Below are positions 48,208-60,010 of a stretch of 64,000 bases of DNA, piece after piece. The DNA is taken from contig JBBHKE010001852.1 in NCBI GenBank assembly GCA_037447655.1, positions 62,001-126,000 of the forward strand. The letters are read 5' to 3'. A model generated the notes under the pieces. The model saw only the letters and a program-made list of their open reading frames with translations. It had not been told where the DNA came from and did no database searches. The position numbers were made by a program, and so were the translations under genes. The stretch comes from Zygnema cylindricum (Eukaryota > Streptophyta > Zygnematophyceae > Zygnematales > Zygnemataceae). Numbering within the stretch: position 1 is the stretch's first letter; each line of letters begins with the position of its first letter.

Positions 48208-48508
48208 ACATGAGATGACATCAGCAATACAAATAAGCTGGCGGATTGAAGTGGAAGATGAAGTCAGCAATAGAATATTTGTTTGAAAATAAGGTATGAT
48301 GGTCCACAGTCGAACCTAAGATGATGTCAGCAATACGAATAAGCTGGTGGATTGAAGTGGAAGATGAAGTCAGCAATAGAATATGTTTGAAAATAAGGAA
48401 TGATGGTCCACAGTCAAACCTAAGATGATGTCAGCAATACCAATAAGCTGGCAGATAGAAGTGGAAGATGATGCCAGCAACAGAAAATTGTTTGAAAATA
48501 AGGAAATT
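48191..48508 (+). repeat. About 105-base tandem repeat starting inside the kinase stop region
   Basis: Three units start at 48191, 48297 and 48401. Each begins TGATGGT(T/C)C and contains GATGTCAGCAATAC, AATAAGCTGG, AGTGGAAGATGA and TTTGAAAATAAGG. Unit 1 includes the last codons and TGA of the kinase; at the corresponding place unit 2 has CGA and unit 3 CAA. Confidence 0.85.
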
Positions 48509-49799
48509 GTATAAAGATAGCTATACAGAGACTTGACAAGACTGTAAATAAATATATGGATGTATATGATGAAGAGGAGGGGAACAAGAAAACCTTAGTA
48601 CATAATAAGAATTAAAAAACAGTGGAGGTACTTGAAACTTACATTTTTTTGTAAAAAATTGTCAGGGAAGGAGGGAGTTGCAGTGTTCAGTACGTGTACA
48701 GAATAGATCATTTTTTTTTTTGTACTTTTTATAAGGATGTGTTTTCCCATTTTTTTTTTTGTTTTCTATTCTTTGGAGGGATGTAGAATACAGGCAGCAA
48801 TACTGGTGTAGATAATTTTTTTCCTCATAGAAGTAGGTGTGTAGACTTTCTTCCAATCTTGTAATTTAAACTTTCTTCATTTTGTTTCCTTGTCTTTCTA
48901 ATTTTGCCTCATAAAAAGTAGATAGTGTAGACTCTCTTCATCTTTGTAATTAAGACTGTCTTTAAATCTGTTTCCTTATCTTTCTTAAAAGGAGAGCTCA
49001 AAATTATTATTTTTACTTTCTTCTCTTTTTATCGCATTAGAGATGAAGAGAGAAAGGATGGGAAAAAGAAAGGAAACCAGGCAGTTTTATATCATAGCTG
49101 AGAGTAAAAGAAGGAAAGCTTGAGAGTTTTACAATATCTATTGACACTTTTTCAGTCCATAGAAGGGTATTTTAATAATAAGTCAATAAAATTATCTTTT
49201 CAAACGAATGACACAAATTATAATCAATTTGAAATGACATGAATTGTAACCAAACTCTTAAAATTTCAGTGGAGCGAGGATGAAAAGAAGACTTGAACAT
49301 TTCCGTCTTCGTTTCTCTCGATCCCTACCTCCCTCCCTGCCTCAAATCCCTCTCCCTCTCTCCCTCCCTCCCTCTGCTCAAAGTCATTTTTCTCCTCCCT
49401 CCCTCTGCGCAAAGATAATTCTCCTCTCCCTCCTCCCCTATGCTCAAAAAGAATTATACAGACTTGGTAGAGAAAAACACAAGTTGGTGGATTGACTTAC
49501 CTTTGCTTTAGTGAGCCCTGTGGTGGCCAATTATAAAGCTCAAGTTAATATTAAATATATTTATGGATACGAAACAAGCCAAATAAAAATATACGAGCAG
49601 GGTTTAACAGAAGCGAGGTGGGAGAGGGAGAGGGAGACAAATATACATCAGACAATATCTGAACATATCGCCACCAACAGATATTCGCTGCGTACAAAAA
49701 ATATGTTTTGCAAGAAAATTCTTTCTGCCTTCATATTTGGCAAAGGAGTTGTTTTTTGGACCATATTATCAGTAAACATAAGAAGGTAGAAAATAAAAA

Positions 49800-50115
49800 G
49801 ATTGTCCACAATTGAAAGGTGAGAATCTTAGCTTTCCATCGCAACCATCGGATCAGTAATCCCATAAGTGTACACCAAGGAAAATGAGTTTAAGATTGTA
49901 AACTATATAGTTGCTGGAAAAATATCAACACTAATAGCGATACACAGTGGTGTCTCCAACTGAAAATCGGAGACGTGTTCACGGAGAAAAGTTGATTTAA
50001 GTTTAAATTTTCACTTTAGTTTTCATTTTGGTTTTTGATTTTAATGTAAATTTTAATTTTAATTCAGCTGGAAGTGCCAAAAAAAAAAAAACTTAAATGA
50101 TAATAGCGATGCGCA
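49800..50115. mobile_element. Rearranged long-hairpin MITE relic
   Basis: GATTGTCCACAATTGAAAGGTGAGAATCTTAG and TCGCAACCATCGGATC are inverted relative to the 26701-26917 core. An ACACTAATAGCGATACACAGTG end follows near 49930, then GAAAATCGGAGACGTGTTCACGGAGAAAAG. This suggests nested or rearranged copies. Confidence 0.5.
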
Positions 50116-50594
50116 ATTTTGGAATAAATTAAGTAGTAAATTTAATCATTATTAAATTGCTTAGTTGATTAAGTAAGTAAATAACTTAAGTAATTTTGTG
50201 ATCAATTCCCCAATAATAGTGAGATATAAAATAGAAACAAATGGTTGTCAGGAATTGCCCCTGGAGGCTCCCAAAAGTTGCCCGGAGAAAGAAATGAAAA
50301 AAAAACAAACAAAAAAATAATAAAAAATGTTCGGAAAAATAGTTGGAAAAACAAGAAAATAAAAAATGGTCACAATAAGGTGTGCAGAAAAACATGCCAA
50401 AAAAAAAAAAAAAAACAGCAGTAATGCTCAGAAAAATATATGGACAACGAAAATGCTCAGAAAAAAAAGAAAAACGAAGAAGAAAAAAAGAAAAATCGCT
50501 GCCAAAGGGTCGGAGGTCTTACAGTCCACACTATATGTGGTAAGAGGATACTGTTGCCGTCCGTAAAAAAAATCGCCTCAAATTTTGACAGAGG

Positions 50595-50725
50595 GAGGAA
50601 TTTTCCCTTCCCTCCCCTCCCTCTCTCCTCTCTTTCTCTTGTCCTTCCTCTCTCTCCTTTATCTCTCCTCTCTCTCTCCCTCTTTTCCCCCTCTCCCTTT
50701 CCTCCCTCCCTCCCTCCCTCCCTCC

Positions 50726-50774
<49 letters not shown>

Positions 50775-50830
50775 CTCTCTCTGTCTCCCCTCTCTCGCTA
50801 TCTCTTCCCCTTCTCTCGTCTCTTCCTTGT
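50595..50830 (+). repeat. Long polypyrimidine CCCT/CT tract
   Basis: More than 230 bases of nearly pure C/T (CCCTCCCT runs, then (TC)n, then mixed TCTC). It contains several overlapping open frames rich in Ser/Leu/Pro on + and Arg/Glu on -, none of which is believable as a gene. Confidence 0.95.
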
Positions 50831-52984
50831 CCCGAAATCCAATAAATAAGTGCGGCGGTGGCGCTACACAAAATTCCATCGTCGTGGCCGTACGGAATTC
50901 TATCCTTTTCCAAGTTTTTTTCGTAATTCTGTACTTCTTGTGCACGATACTGTACGAAATTGGCGGCGGCGTAGGAGTCATAAATGCGCGGCCGACTCCG
51001 AAATTCCTCTCGGAAAGTGCCAGTCTGCTGTACAGGTAAATTTTTAAAAATGGACGAAAAGGAATCGATGGTAGTGGATCCGACGGCGTAGAAGTGCGGA
51101 CTTGCTCTGTCGAATCATGGTCACGGTTCAATGGTACGGAAAGTGCCTGTGACGTTTATGATCCAACGGTGCATAAATGCTAATCTGTTCCACTGCGTCA
51201 TGGTCATGGACCTGTAACTAGTACCTGTAAGGACTATGGAGAATGCCAGCATTTTTTCGACGTTAAGTTTCAATTTCTCAACGGTTTCCGTCGTTTTGGT
51301 TCGCGAACGTCAAATTGTTCGTACTTTTATTTCGATTTTATTTCGTGGACCAATGCGCGTCTTTCAAAAGAAACATAATATCCCAAGTACTGATTGCGTG
51401 GCACTGCGGTGTTAAAAGGAGCTTTCGTACGGACTGTAGAGTCACGTTTCCCTAACAGATCGTACGACGTTTTCGGTCATGACAGACGTTTTTATGATGC
51501 CATATTACGTCAGCAGTCAGTTGGCGTCGTTACAAATTTACAGTATCGTAATTTTTCTGTGTTTTTCAAAACACAAAAACTAAACTTTTCATAGAATTTT
51601 AGGGTACTTTCGCATGTAACCGAAACTTAGTCTTGTTACTTTATTTTTTAGCGAAGATTCTCCGTACAACCTTCAGAGCATTCGGATGTAAACGCAAATA
51701 ACTTGGTACTTAAAAATGTGACTTACGTAGATGTGTACGAAACAATTTGCCAATGTTTTTCCTACGCCGTATGTGTGAAGACACGTGTGTTTGAGAAAGA
51801 CGGCCCCTGTACGGAAAACAGTACGCACAGGGCTGGAAACGTGCAGTGTGATTTTTTTTTTGGTACTCCGCGCACAAAAATTGTAAAAAACGTCCGACAC
51901 GTGTGAAAGCGTCTGCCTATTCGCTCACCTTATTGGACTATATTTCAAATCACCTCGCGAGGTAATTTGATGTAAAGTTTGAACATGTGGTGAAAGGACG
52001 CCGAAAGTGGGTCGAAATGCGTTAGACGACAAATTGCATCGCGCTAGACGACAAACTACTGTACGTATAAAGTTTAAAGGTAACGCAACTTGTACGGTGG
52101 TAATTTCTATTTTCTGGTACGGCTGCGGATTTTCTCGTTTTTTTCTAAGTTATGGAGGAAAACTGTAACTTTAGCACATGCGAAAGTACTTTAGTGTGAA
52201 TGCCTCACATCTTCTGGAGTCCGAAATACAAAATTTTAGTTCAGTCAAGTTCATTTCCTGTACGTAATTTCATTTTCACGTGGACGACTTTCATCCATAC
52301 GTTTTTACTATTCGAAAATAGCGCTGACATAAACTGATTTATTTTATTTATTGGCCATGGCTAGGCTACAGTACAGACTAGGTTTCTTACGAGTTGGCCA
52401 GGTAGGTACCGGAGAAGCTTCGACCAGTCGTACGAGGGTTTTCAGCCGGCGGTCAAAGGAAATGCGTCGTAATATATAAATATAGCGTCATACTATATAA
52501 AAATGACGTCATAGTACCGAGTTTGAAACGAAACGAACCGAGCGTGTCAAATCGGTTTCTTAGGGTTTGTCATTGCTATCTTTCCTCTCTGCTTTGGATA
52601 TCGGAACAGTCAAAATTCTGTTTTCTCTTCTCTCTTTCTCTCTCTCTCTTTCCCTCTTTCTCTTTTTTTGACGGATTAACAACTGGAAATACCGTAAATT
52701 GCTTGAGTTTTTTTTTTCAGCTGCTCTTTTTTTTTAAGGTACTTACGCGATCCATTGTTTGTTCTATGTTTTGGATATCTATATTTTATGTTTATCCGAC
52801 AGCTAAACGTTTTTACTTGTTTGTTTAAACAAGGACATGTGCAGACCTTTTTTTCAACCAATAATCTGATTAATTTTTGTATGCTTTCCATTGCTTTTGT
52901 TTTTTCAATTTTTATCATTTTTTTCCATCCATCTCTAATAGAGTTGGTGAATTATTAACTTTATTTTAAAAAATAAACGAAATC

Positions 52985-53155
52985 GGGTTAGGGTTAACAC
53001 TATATTAGAATTAACTACACTAAATTTTGTTTTGCCACGTGGCTCATTATGGGCTCACTCAATTAAACTGTGTTATTAACACTGATGAATTTTGAGTCAA
53101 AAAAAACACTCACTCCAATTAGAGTGGCTAATTTTGATGGCGATGGGTGGTGTAA
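52985..53155. mobile_element. MITE-like element
   Basis: GGGTTAACACTATATTAGAATTA, TTTGCCACGTGGCTCATTATGGGC and the right end ATGGCGATGGGTGGTGTA match pieces of the short-TIR subtype; the left end is decayed. Confidence 0.5.
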
Positions 53156-53858
53156 ATTTGTCATGTTTTTGGATGACTATCCAGATCTTTTCAGCTATTT
53201 CCATAAACAAGACTGTCAAAAATGATTAGGAAATAGAAAGATACAATAAATACAATATTGTGGTCAAAAGACAGCAATACTCTACCTTGACAAATTGAGT
53301 GTAGAAGTTTTGTTAGCCATTCCTTTTAATTTTTCTCATTTTTTTCCAATAGCCTTTTTTTTTTCAAGCTATTTCTTAAGCTTATGTTAACCTACATATT
53401 AAGTTATTTCGTGTCTATTCTTAAGCTTTTTTTAATCTGCCTTTTAAGCCTTTTTCTTAAGCTATTTCTTAAACTTTTTCCAAGTTTTTTTTTTTTTCCC
53501 GACTTTTTCCTGAGTTATTTGTTAACTATTTCTTAATCCTTCTCTTGCGTAATTTTTAGCTATTTTTTAGCTGTGTTTCAGGCTAATTTTTGAGCTTTAT
53601 TTTCAAGGGATCTTTAAGCTATCTTAAGATGATAATAGCTTTTCCAAAGGAGAAAAAACGAACACGTGTCAACCTTTCTGCAATACACCGTGAATCATTA
53701 CACTGTTTATCGCTATTAATGAAAAGGATTTGCCTTTGCTGACTTACTCTATTTATTTTTCCAATACAGACCTAGAAAATACATAAATTTCAACACTCCC
53801 CTTATTTTCTAGTCTACTTTCTTTTCAACTCCCACTAAAAATATATAAAATAATTTAT

Positions 53859-54260
53859 TTATTTTTTCCTTCTTTTCATTTTCTTCTTTCTTTTCTCCTC
53901 ATAAAACTTTAAGTGAATACTCTCGTATTTTAAAAGGTCCATTAGATGAGCTGAAATAAACATTCCATCTTGCTGATCACACATTTTATTAAGTATACCA
54001 TTTTCTATAAATCCAAGCAAAGATTTTGTCCCACTCATCTCTTTTCCATCCACACAGAATCCGATTTCCCTCTTGCAATTAAAAAAACCAGCCCCATTTC
54101 CAATCTTCAACACACACCCAGATGCTAACCCTTTTACAGGCACACCTTCATAAATAGTATCACTCCCATTAGTGATGTCAAAACCATTACCCCCCAAATT
54201 TATCGTTATATCAAGAGTCCCCACTAAGTTCCTCATAAAATCTACATCTTCCGAACTCAT
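53859..54260 (-). CDS. Small unrecognised ORF, second of an overlapping pair
   Basis: A 133-residue intronless ORF on the minus strand. It has mixed composition (DITINLGGNGFDITNGSD, LKIGNGAGFFNCKREIGFCV) and a basic tail RKKKMKRRKK. It looks more protein-like than most chance ORFs in this window, with Gly/Asn turns and three Cys, but I recognise no family. Its ATG overlaps the stop of the upstream ORF in an ATGA. It may be a genuine small gene, one half of a broken gene, or chance. Confidence 0.35.
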   Translation of the reverse strand: MSSEDVDFMRNLVGTLDITINLGGNGFDITNGSDTIYEGVPVKGLASGCVLKIGNGAGFFNCKREIGFCVDGKEMSGTKSLLGFIENGILNKMCDQQDGMFISAHLMDLLKYESIHLKFYEEKRKKKMKRRKK

Positions 54261-54721
54261 ATTTTATCCATGATACTCACCCAATTTTCTGAACTTTCCT
54301 CACTCTCTCCCATGGAATTCTTTCCACTATCACTTTCTATAATGATTCCCAAAGAGCATTTCTCCTCCCCTAAACTTTTCATTAAATATTTCTTTTCTCC
54401 CCTATCCTTTAAAACCCCCTCTAGTTTTACTTCTCCCCTTTCCTCCAAATCCGTTGAAGTTTCCCTTTCCAACCAGTTTTCTGTTTCCCAAATATTTATA
54501 GAATTATCCTCATTATTTTTATTTTTCCCTTTTTCATTTATGTATCCTAGATCTGACTTTCTCATTTCTAAGTCATACTTTCTACACTCCTTGACATCCT
54601 CATCATTTCTAACTCCCTCAAGTACCTCCCTTCCCTTTACTTCCCTTATACCTCCAAAAGCACATCGTTGCTTTCGTGTAATTTCTGTGTACTTAATGCG
54701 AGTGAGTGCTTTTTTACTCAA
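54257..54721 (-). CDS. Small unrecognised Glu/Lys-rich ORF, first of an overlapping pair
   Basis: A 154-residue intronless ORF beginning MSKKALTRIKYTEITRKQR and then Glu/Lys/Asn/Ser-rich. The antisense strand is also open over almost the same span (54270-54734), which is expected for GAA/TTC-biased DNA and lowers confidence. It ends in ATGA shared with the start of the 53859-54260 ORF. Both flanks are MITE-like sequence. Confidence 0.3.
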   Translation of the reverse strand: MSKKALTRIKYTEITRKQRCAFGGIREVKGREVLEGVRNDEDVKECRKYDLEMRKSDLGYINEKGKNKNNEDNSINIWETENWLERETSTDLEERGEVKLEGVLKDRGEKKYLMKSLGEEKCSLGIIIESDSGKNSMGESEESSENWVSIMDKI

Positions 54722-54833
54722 AATTTTAAACTAGTGTTGATAACACTATTTAAATAAGTGGCTCAAAATAAGCCTTTTCAAAATAAAGTATTAACGCCAA
54801 TAATTTAGTAACTCTAATAGTGATGAAAGGTGT

Positions 54834-55034
54834 ACTTTGCCCATCGCTTTTAGTGTAAAGAATTATTAATGTTAAATCGAAGTTAGTATCAATAACACTA
54901 ATTTAGGGTAGAGATCATGGCAGATTGTGGTCCACTCTCTTTAATAGTTTTACTAACACTATTTTGTGATTTTTGGTCAAAAAAAATTTCAATCGAATTA
55001 GTGTTATTAGCACTAATAGCGATGGGCAGTCTAT
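54834..55034. mobile_element. MITE with short inverted ends
   Basis: The left end TACTTTGCCCATCGCTTTTAG and the right end CACTAATAGCGATGGGCAGTCTA are imperfect inverted copies. The core GATCATGGCAGATTGTGGTCCACTC is the reverse complement of the GAGTGGACCACAATCTGCC type core seen in other copies. Confidence 0.75.
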
Positions 55035-55177
55035 TGATTTTAGGGAAAATAACTCTTATCACACAACAGGTTTTTTGACTCTAAATCACAAATTATTGTT
55101 AGTAACACATTTTAACTGAGTTGGCCCATAATAAGCCACGTGGCAAACATAATTAAGAGTAGTCAATTCTAATATCC

Positions 55178-55252
55178 CTCCCTCCCGTCCTCCCTCCCTC
55201 CCTCCCGTCCTCCCTCCCGTCCTCCCTCCCTCCCTCCCGTCCTCCCTCACTA
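55178..55252 (+). repeat. CCTCCCTCCCGTCCTCCCTC repeat
   Basis: About five units of CCCGTCCTCCCTCCCT(CCCT). This is a C-rich tract with a G-rich complement in AT-rich spacer. Confidence 0.9.
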
Positions 55253-55749
55253 TAGTGTAAACGCTTATTTCACTAACATAATTTAGTATTGTTAATTTAG
55301 TATTTTTTTTTTTTAAATTAATACTTTTAAACGCTAATAATTCACTAGCATATTTAAGTGTTGCTAATTCTATACCCTAATTGTTCACTAACATAATGTA
55401 GTGGTATCTTCTTACATTGTAAAAATAGTCTCATAAGTTAATTCTAATAAAAAAAATTAGCCATTCACTAACATAATTTATTGGAGTTAATTACAATAAA
55501 AGTGTTAACGCTAATAATTCACTAACTCTAATAGCGATGAAAGGTGTACCATTTCCTTCGATGTTATTTGGAAAAAGTGTTTGTTGTCAATTTAACCAAA
55601 TAAACACTTTTTTAGGATTGTTTGCTCCTGTAGTACCTCTCTGATGTCACTTCAGTTATCACATTTTATTTCTAACCCTTTATTTCTTTTTTTTTTTTTT
55701 TTTCTTTTTTTTTTTTCCTTTTTTAAGCCAGGAATTAATCTCAATGGAG

Positions 55750-56180
55750 TGATTGAAAAGGGAGAGAGAGGGGGGCAGAGAGAGAGAGAGAGAGGGAGAG
55801 AGAGAGAAGGTGAGGGAGAGAGTATTTCAATGGGAAACGCCAAAAAGTAGTGGATACTCGTCAGAAAAAAAAGGGAGAGGAGAGAAGGGAGAGGAGGAGG
55901 AAAACCGCCCAAGCGCTAAGGACGCACAAAAAAAACATTTTCTGTTTTTTTCTTTTTTTCCATAAAAAGTTATTTTTTGGAGATTCGAGTGGGACTCAAA
56001 AAAGTTTTACCCCAAAGAAGAGAGAGAGAGAGAGAGAGGGAGACAGGTTCTCATGATGGTACGATTTTCTTCTCTTCTTGTTGTCACCATTTTTAGTGTC
56101 ACGTGGATGGATAAAGGGGATAGGAGGAAATAGAGGTAGGAGAAGAGCGGCAGGGGGAGAGAGGCAGGGGGATAGAGAGG
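55750..56180 (+). repeat. GA-rich purine tracts
   Basis: (GA)n and GGGAGAGAGAG blocks occur at about 55755-55830, 55868-55905, 56020-56050 and 56120-56190, separated by poly(A)/poly(T). Overlapping ORFs are compositional. Confidence 0.8.
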
Positions 56181-56599
56181 GATAGACTGAGTGTTAGCTT
56201 TTTCTTATTGGGGTTTCAACGTTTTAACTTGTTGAACGTCTTTTTAAGGTGGTTTTTTCATTGGATCAACCGAATTTTCTAGAATTCACATGAGATGTTG
56301 AGGTCACTTAAATATTGGTTTAAATGTTTTCTGTTTTTTTTGCATTCTCCCCTGTTTGACGTCAAATCCTTTCTTTTCGTTATCTGCACCTGCATTTTTT
56401 TCCCAAAAAAACCCTAAAGATTTATTTTTTTGCTGACCTTTTTTTGTTTCTGTTTCTGTTTCTTTTTACTTTTTTTGTTCTTTTGTTCTTTTTTTGCAGT
56501 CCGCCCTATTTGATTTCCAATCTTTCCTTACGGTGGTTCTTCTTGTTATCTGCACCTGCACTTTTGTCAAGATCCACTTCCCCAACTTGCTGGACCAAA

Positions 56600-57095
56600 A
56601 GACAGGGTAAGCAAAAAAACGAAAAAGCAAAAAACAACCTTTTCATCTCTATTAAAAAACGACAGGGTAATCAAAACGACAAAAATATCTTTCTTTTCAT
56701 CTCTAGTATAAGAAGACATGCTAAGCAAAAGGACAAAAAATGTCATTCTTTCGTCTCTATTAAAAAAAGAAGAGCAAGGAAAACGACAAAAAAACAATCT
56801 TTTTATCTCTAATAAAATAAGACTGGGTAAGCAAAACGACAAAGATATCACTCTTTTCATCTCTATTAAAAGAAGACAGGTTAAGCAAAAGGACAAAAAG
56901 TCAATTTTCTTATCAGTATCAATAGAGGAATATACTCTTATTTCTATTCTTCTCTATTATTAGAGGAATACTTGTTGGAGAAGAAGAAAGGGTAAAGCAA
57001 AAGGACATAGGAAGTAAACAACCCTTTACACTTTTTGTGTTTAAGCTTATTAGAGTACTTGTCGGAAAGAAGACAGGGTAAGCAAGATGATAAAA
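56600..57095 (+). repeat. About 60-base tandem repeat
   Basis: Five clear units (56602-56905) share (A/G)GACAGGGTAAGCAAAA(C/G)GACAAAAA and CTTTTCATCTCTATTAAA. Decayed units follow near 56975 and 57070. Short ORFs on both strands run through the array because the unit lacks stops in some frames. Confidence 0.9.
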
Positions 57096-57639
57096 AAAAA
57101 ATATGTTCATATCTACTAATTAGAAGGAAAAGAAGGCGGTTTTGAACTTATTGGTTGAATAAGAAACTTCTTAAATTAAGGAAGATCTTCCCATTATATC
57201 GTTGTAATATTTTAACCAAGCGCAAGTTCCTTGACGAACCCAACAATTCATTCTTGGAAACTCTCGTGTTGGTTATTTTTTTGTTTTATTTTTGGTTTTT
57301 ATTTGGTTTTTTTTTGTTATTAGATCTTCATCCAAGAGTAGTTTTTTTTTCGCCTTTTTTTTTCCTTTTGAGTGGAAGTTAAAAGGATAAAAGTCAGGAC
57401 TTGATTCTTGGAAAATTATTTGTGTTTGTTAAATCTTGATTTTTTAATGAATCTTGATCCAAATTGAGTTTGTATTTTTTATGCTTTTACCTTTTTCTTT
57501 GATTCTTGGAGATTACTGTTTAGGTTTTGATGAGAGAAACCCCTGAGTTTCTTATTTTGCAGATTTCGGGGATTTTTCTGGAAAGCAGCTCGAATAGGTG
57601 AGTCACTTTTTTTGAGAGTTTCCCTTTTACTGAATTCTA

Positions 57640-58135
57640 TACACACACATTTATGCATGTTATGTATACTCTTACATACATATATACATATAGACCTATA
57701 TACCTATATGCATATCTGTACATATATACATATAAACAAATATTCATATATGCATGTATACTAATATACATATATACATATATACTTATTTACATATAGA
57801 CATATATACATATACACCTATATACATATATACATCAATGCATATATACATTTATGCATGTATACACATAAGCATAACATATATACACATATGCATATAT
57901 TCATGTATACATATATACACATATACACATATACATATATACATATATACATATATGCCTAAATACATATATACATATGAACAAATACTACATATGTGCA
58001 TATATGCTTATATACATATATACATATATACCTACATACATGCATACATATGTACATATACACATATAAACAAATATACACATGCATATATACTTCTATA
58101 CACATACATATATACCGATATACATATACACATAT
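57640..58135 (+). repeat. ACATATAT microsatellite, about 500 bases
   Basis: An interrupted array of TACATATA/CACATATGCATA units. ORFs on both strands (Tyr/Ile/His repeats) are artefacts. Confidence 0.95.
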
Positions 58136-58394
58136 TTTTTTTTTTGGGGGGTCCAACACCTTAGAGGTCTGATACAAGTCCGTACTAATTTGATTTTTGA
58201 TGTTTTTTAATTGCCAACATTTTTTTGGCGTCCACCATTTGGGAGTACATCTATTAACCTAAGATAGTATCGTTGTTAATTTTGTTTGTTTTTTTTTTTA
58301 ATTACTATTATTCTTACTCTTTTTTCTTGCAGGAGAGCGGTTGAGTCCGTGGGTGTCGATTTGTTGCATCACTATGGGGCTCTGTACACTTTTC

Positions 58395-58575
58395 TTCTAG
58401 TTAAAACATTATAAAAACGTCCTCAAGCTAGTTAAAACGCTTTTAATACGACCACAAGCCTGTGAAAACTTTTCAATGACATCCTCAAGCTCGTTGAAAT
58501 GTTTTAGATATGTCCTCAAGCGCGTTTAAACATTTTAAAGATGTCCTCAAGCTCGTCGAAACATTTCTTAGAGGG
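58395..58575 (+). repeat. 36-base tandem repeat
   Basis: Five units of GTCCTCAAGCTCGTTNAAAC plus ATTTTANANA (for example at 58420, 58455, 58490, 58523 and 58556). Non-coding. Confidence 0.8.
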
Positions 58576-59899
58576 CCTCGACCTCTTTCTTAACCTCTTT
58601 TTTACCAATAGTTGAACCTCAATGCGTCAAATTTGTAAAAAAAGAAAAATGAAATAGGTTTACTATTATGTTTGGTTGACGGAACGATTTCTTGTGTGGA
58701 GTTTTTTAACATCGAATGTACTTTCTTTGTTTTTTTTCTAGTTTTAGTTGTCTTGAAGAGGTGATTTTTTCTTTTTTGAGTGGGAAAATAATTGCCAATG
58801 TTTCCTTTTGTATATTTTTCTCCTTACAATAATGTTCGCCAAAAGTTGATTCTTGTGTGTTTTGCATTATTTATGGTTATTTAATTGAGGTATTTGTCTA
58901 CAATGGAAATGTACTTTTTCGTTACCTTCAAACATTGAACATCCTACATTAACATTCTTTGGTGGTTTTTTGTTTTTTAGTAATGGACAAGTTTTAATGT
59001 GTATAGCAACAAAGTAAATAGTTAAATTAAATCTTATGCGAAGTTTTCAACATTTTTTTCGGTACTGCAGCCCTCAACGGTTCCCAAATTCCCAAATGAT
59101 TTCTATGGTTTTGTATGGTTAGATATTTTGTAGTTATGTTCTTCGATAATTTCCATTTAGCACGCTAAATTAAGTTACCACGGTTAAAAAAGAGGAAAAA
59201 CACAAAAAATAACAGATTATACTTAGTCATCGAAGTTACAAAAATGTGTGTGTCCTTCATGCTCTCGAGCCTGATTTGTACCACAAATTTTTTATATTGT
59301 GTAATGATGTTGTAGTTTGTGTGCTCCAGTTGCACTGTTTGATCATGAAATTTTATCTTATTTTATGGCGATTTTAATTTCCATTAGGAAACCGACGCAG
59401 GTTTACAGAAATAAGCTTTACCAGAACTTCTATATGGTAAACTATATGAATACATGGAAACAAAAGAAAGAAAAAGTCAATATAAAACTGAGAAATCTTG
59501 CGCAAAAACAAACAAAGGAACAAACAAAAATGGTTTTATCCACAGGTTTATTATCGGAAATGCAAAGGATATACCTAAAGTTGAAAGCACAAAAACTCAA
59601 ATATAGGGTAGGATGTTAGCCTAGCAATATTTTGGTTCATCTATGAGGATATCGATCTGATAATACTTACAACACAGAAGGAGGGTTCACAACTATATAA
59701 TATTTCTCTTTTATTGTTAATGTTTTTTTCGACAGTTATCAACTCTAATTCAGTGCCGAATGGCGTGGTTGGTGTTGAACAGTTTAAAGAATTAGCGTCA
59801 AGAAAAAAATAATTACTGAATTAGTGTCATTAATAGTTTTGAGGTGGTAAAATTTACGCGCACCGATATCGTGTCATTAACGATAATAACGACACACAG

Positions 59900-60010
59900 C
59901 TGGAAATCCGTACAAACATCCGACAAGAGAGCTGAAGAGCCGTACAGACATCAGACAAGAGAGCAGAAATCCCGTACAGACATCGGGACACAGGAGCTGA
60001 AAAGCCCTTC
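59900..60010 (+). repeat. AGAGCTGAAGAGCCGTACAGACATC tandem repeat
   Basis: About three to four units of 33 bases with CCGTACA(G/A)ACATC(A/C/G)GACA(A/C)GAGAGC. The ORF at 59844-60335 reads through it and is not trusted. Confidence 0.75.

Larger units (their letters stand above)
48511..53858. other. Repeat-rich intergenic region
   Basis: No gene recognised. Contents are AT-rich sequence, poly(T)/poly(A) runs, pyrimidine tracts at about 49316-49440 and 50595-50830, a long-hairpin MITE relic near 49800-50115, a GTACG-rich stretch at about 51000-52560, a CTCTCT/TTTCTC tract at about 52622-52668, a MITE-like element at about 52985-53155 and a TTCTTAAGCTATTT-type degenerate repeat at about 53340-53640. 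Long ORFs over the pyrimidine tract are low-complexity artefacts. Confidence 0.5.

Noticed and set aside
50440-51131. ORFs of about 200 codons on both strands
   Set aside because: They are generated by the polypyrimidine tract; low complexity, open on both strands, no family motifs.
54270-54734. 154-codon plus-strand ORF, Ser/Phe/Leu-rich
   Set aside because: It mirrors the Glu/Lys-rich minus-strand ORF and is the less protein-like of the two.
57754-58177. Tyr/Ile/His-rich ORFs on both strands
   Set aside because: Translation of an ACATAT microsatellite.
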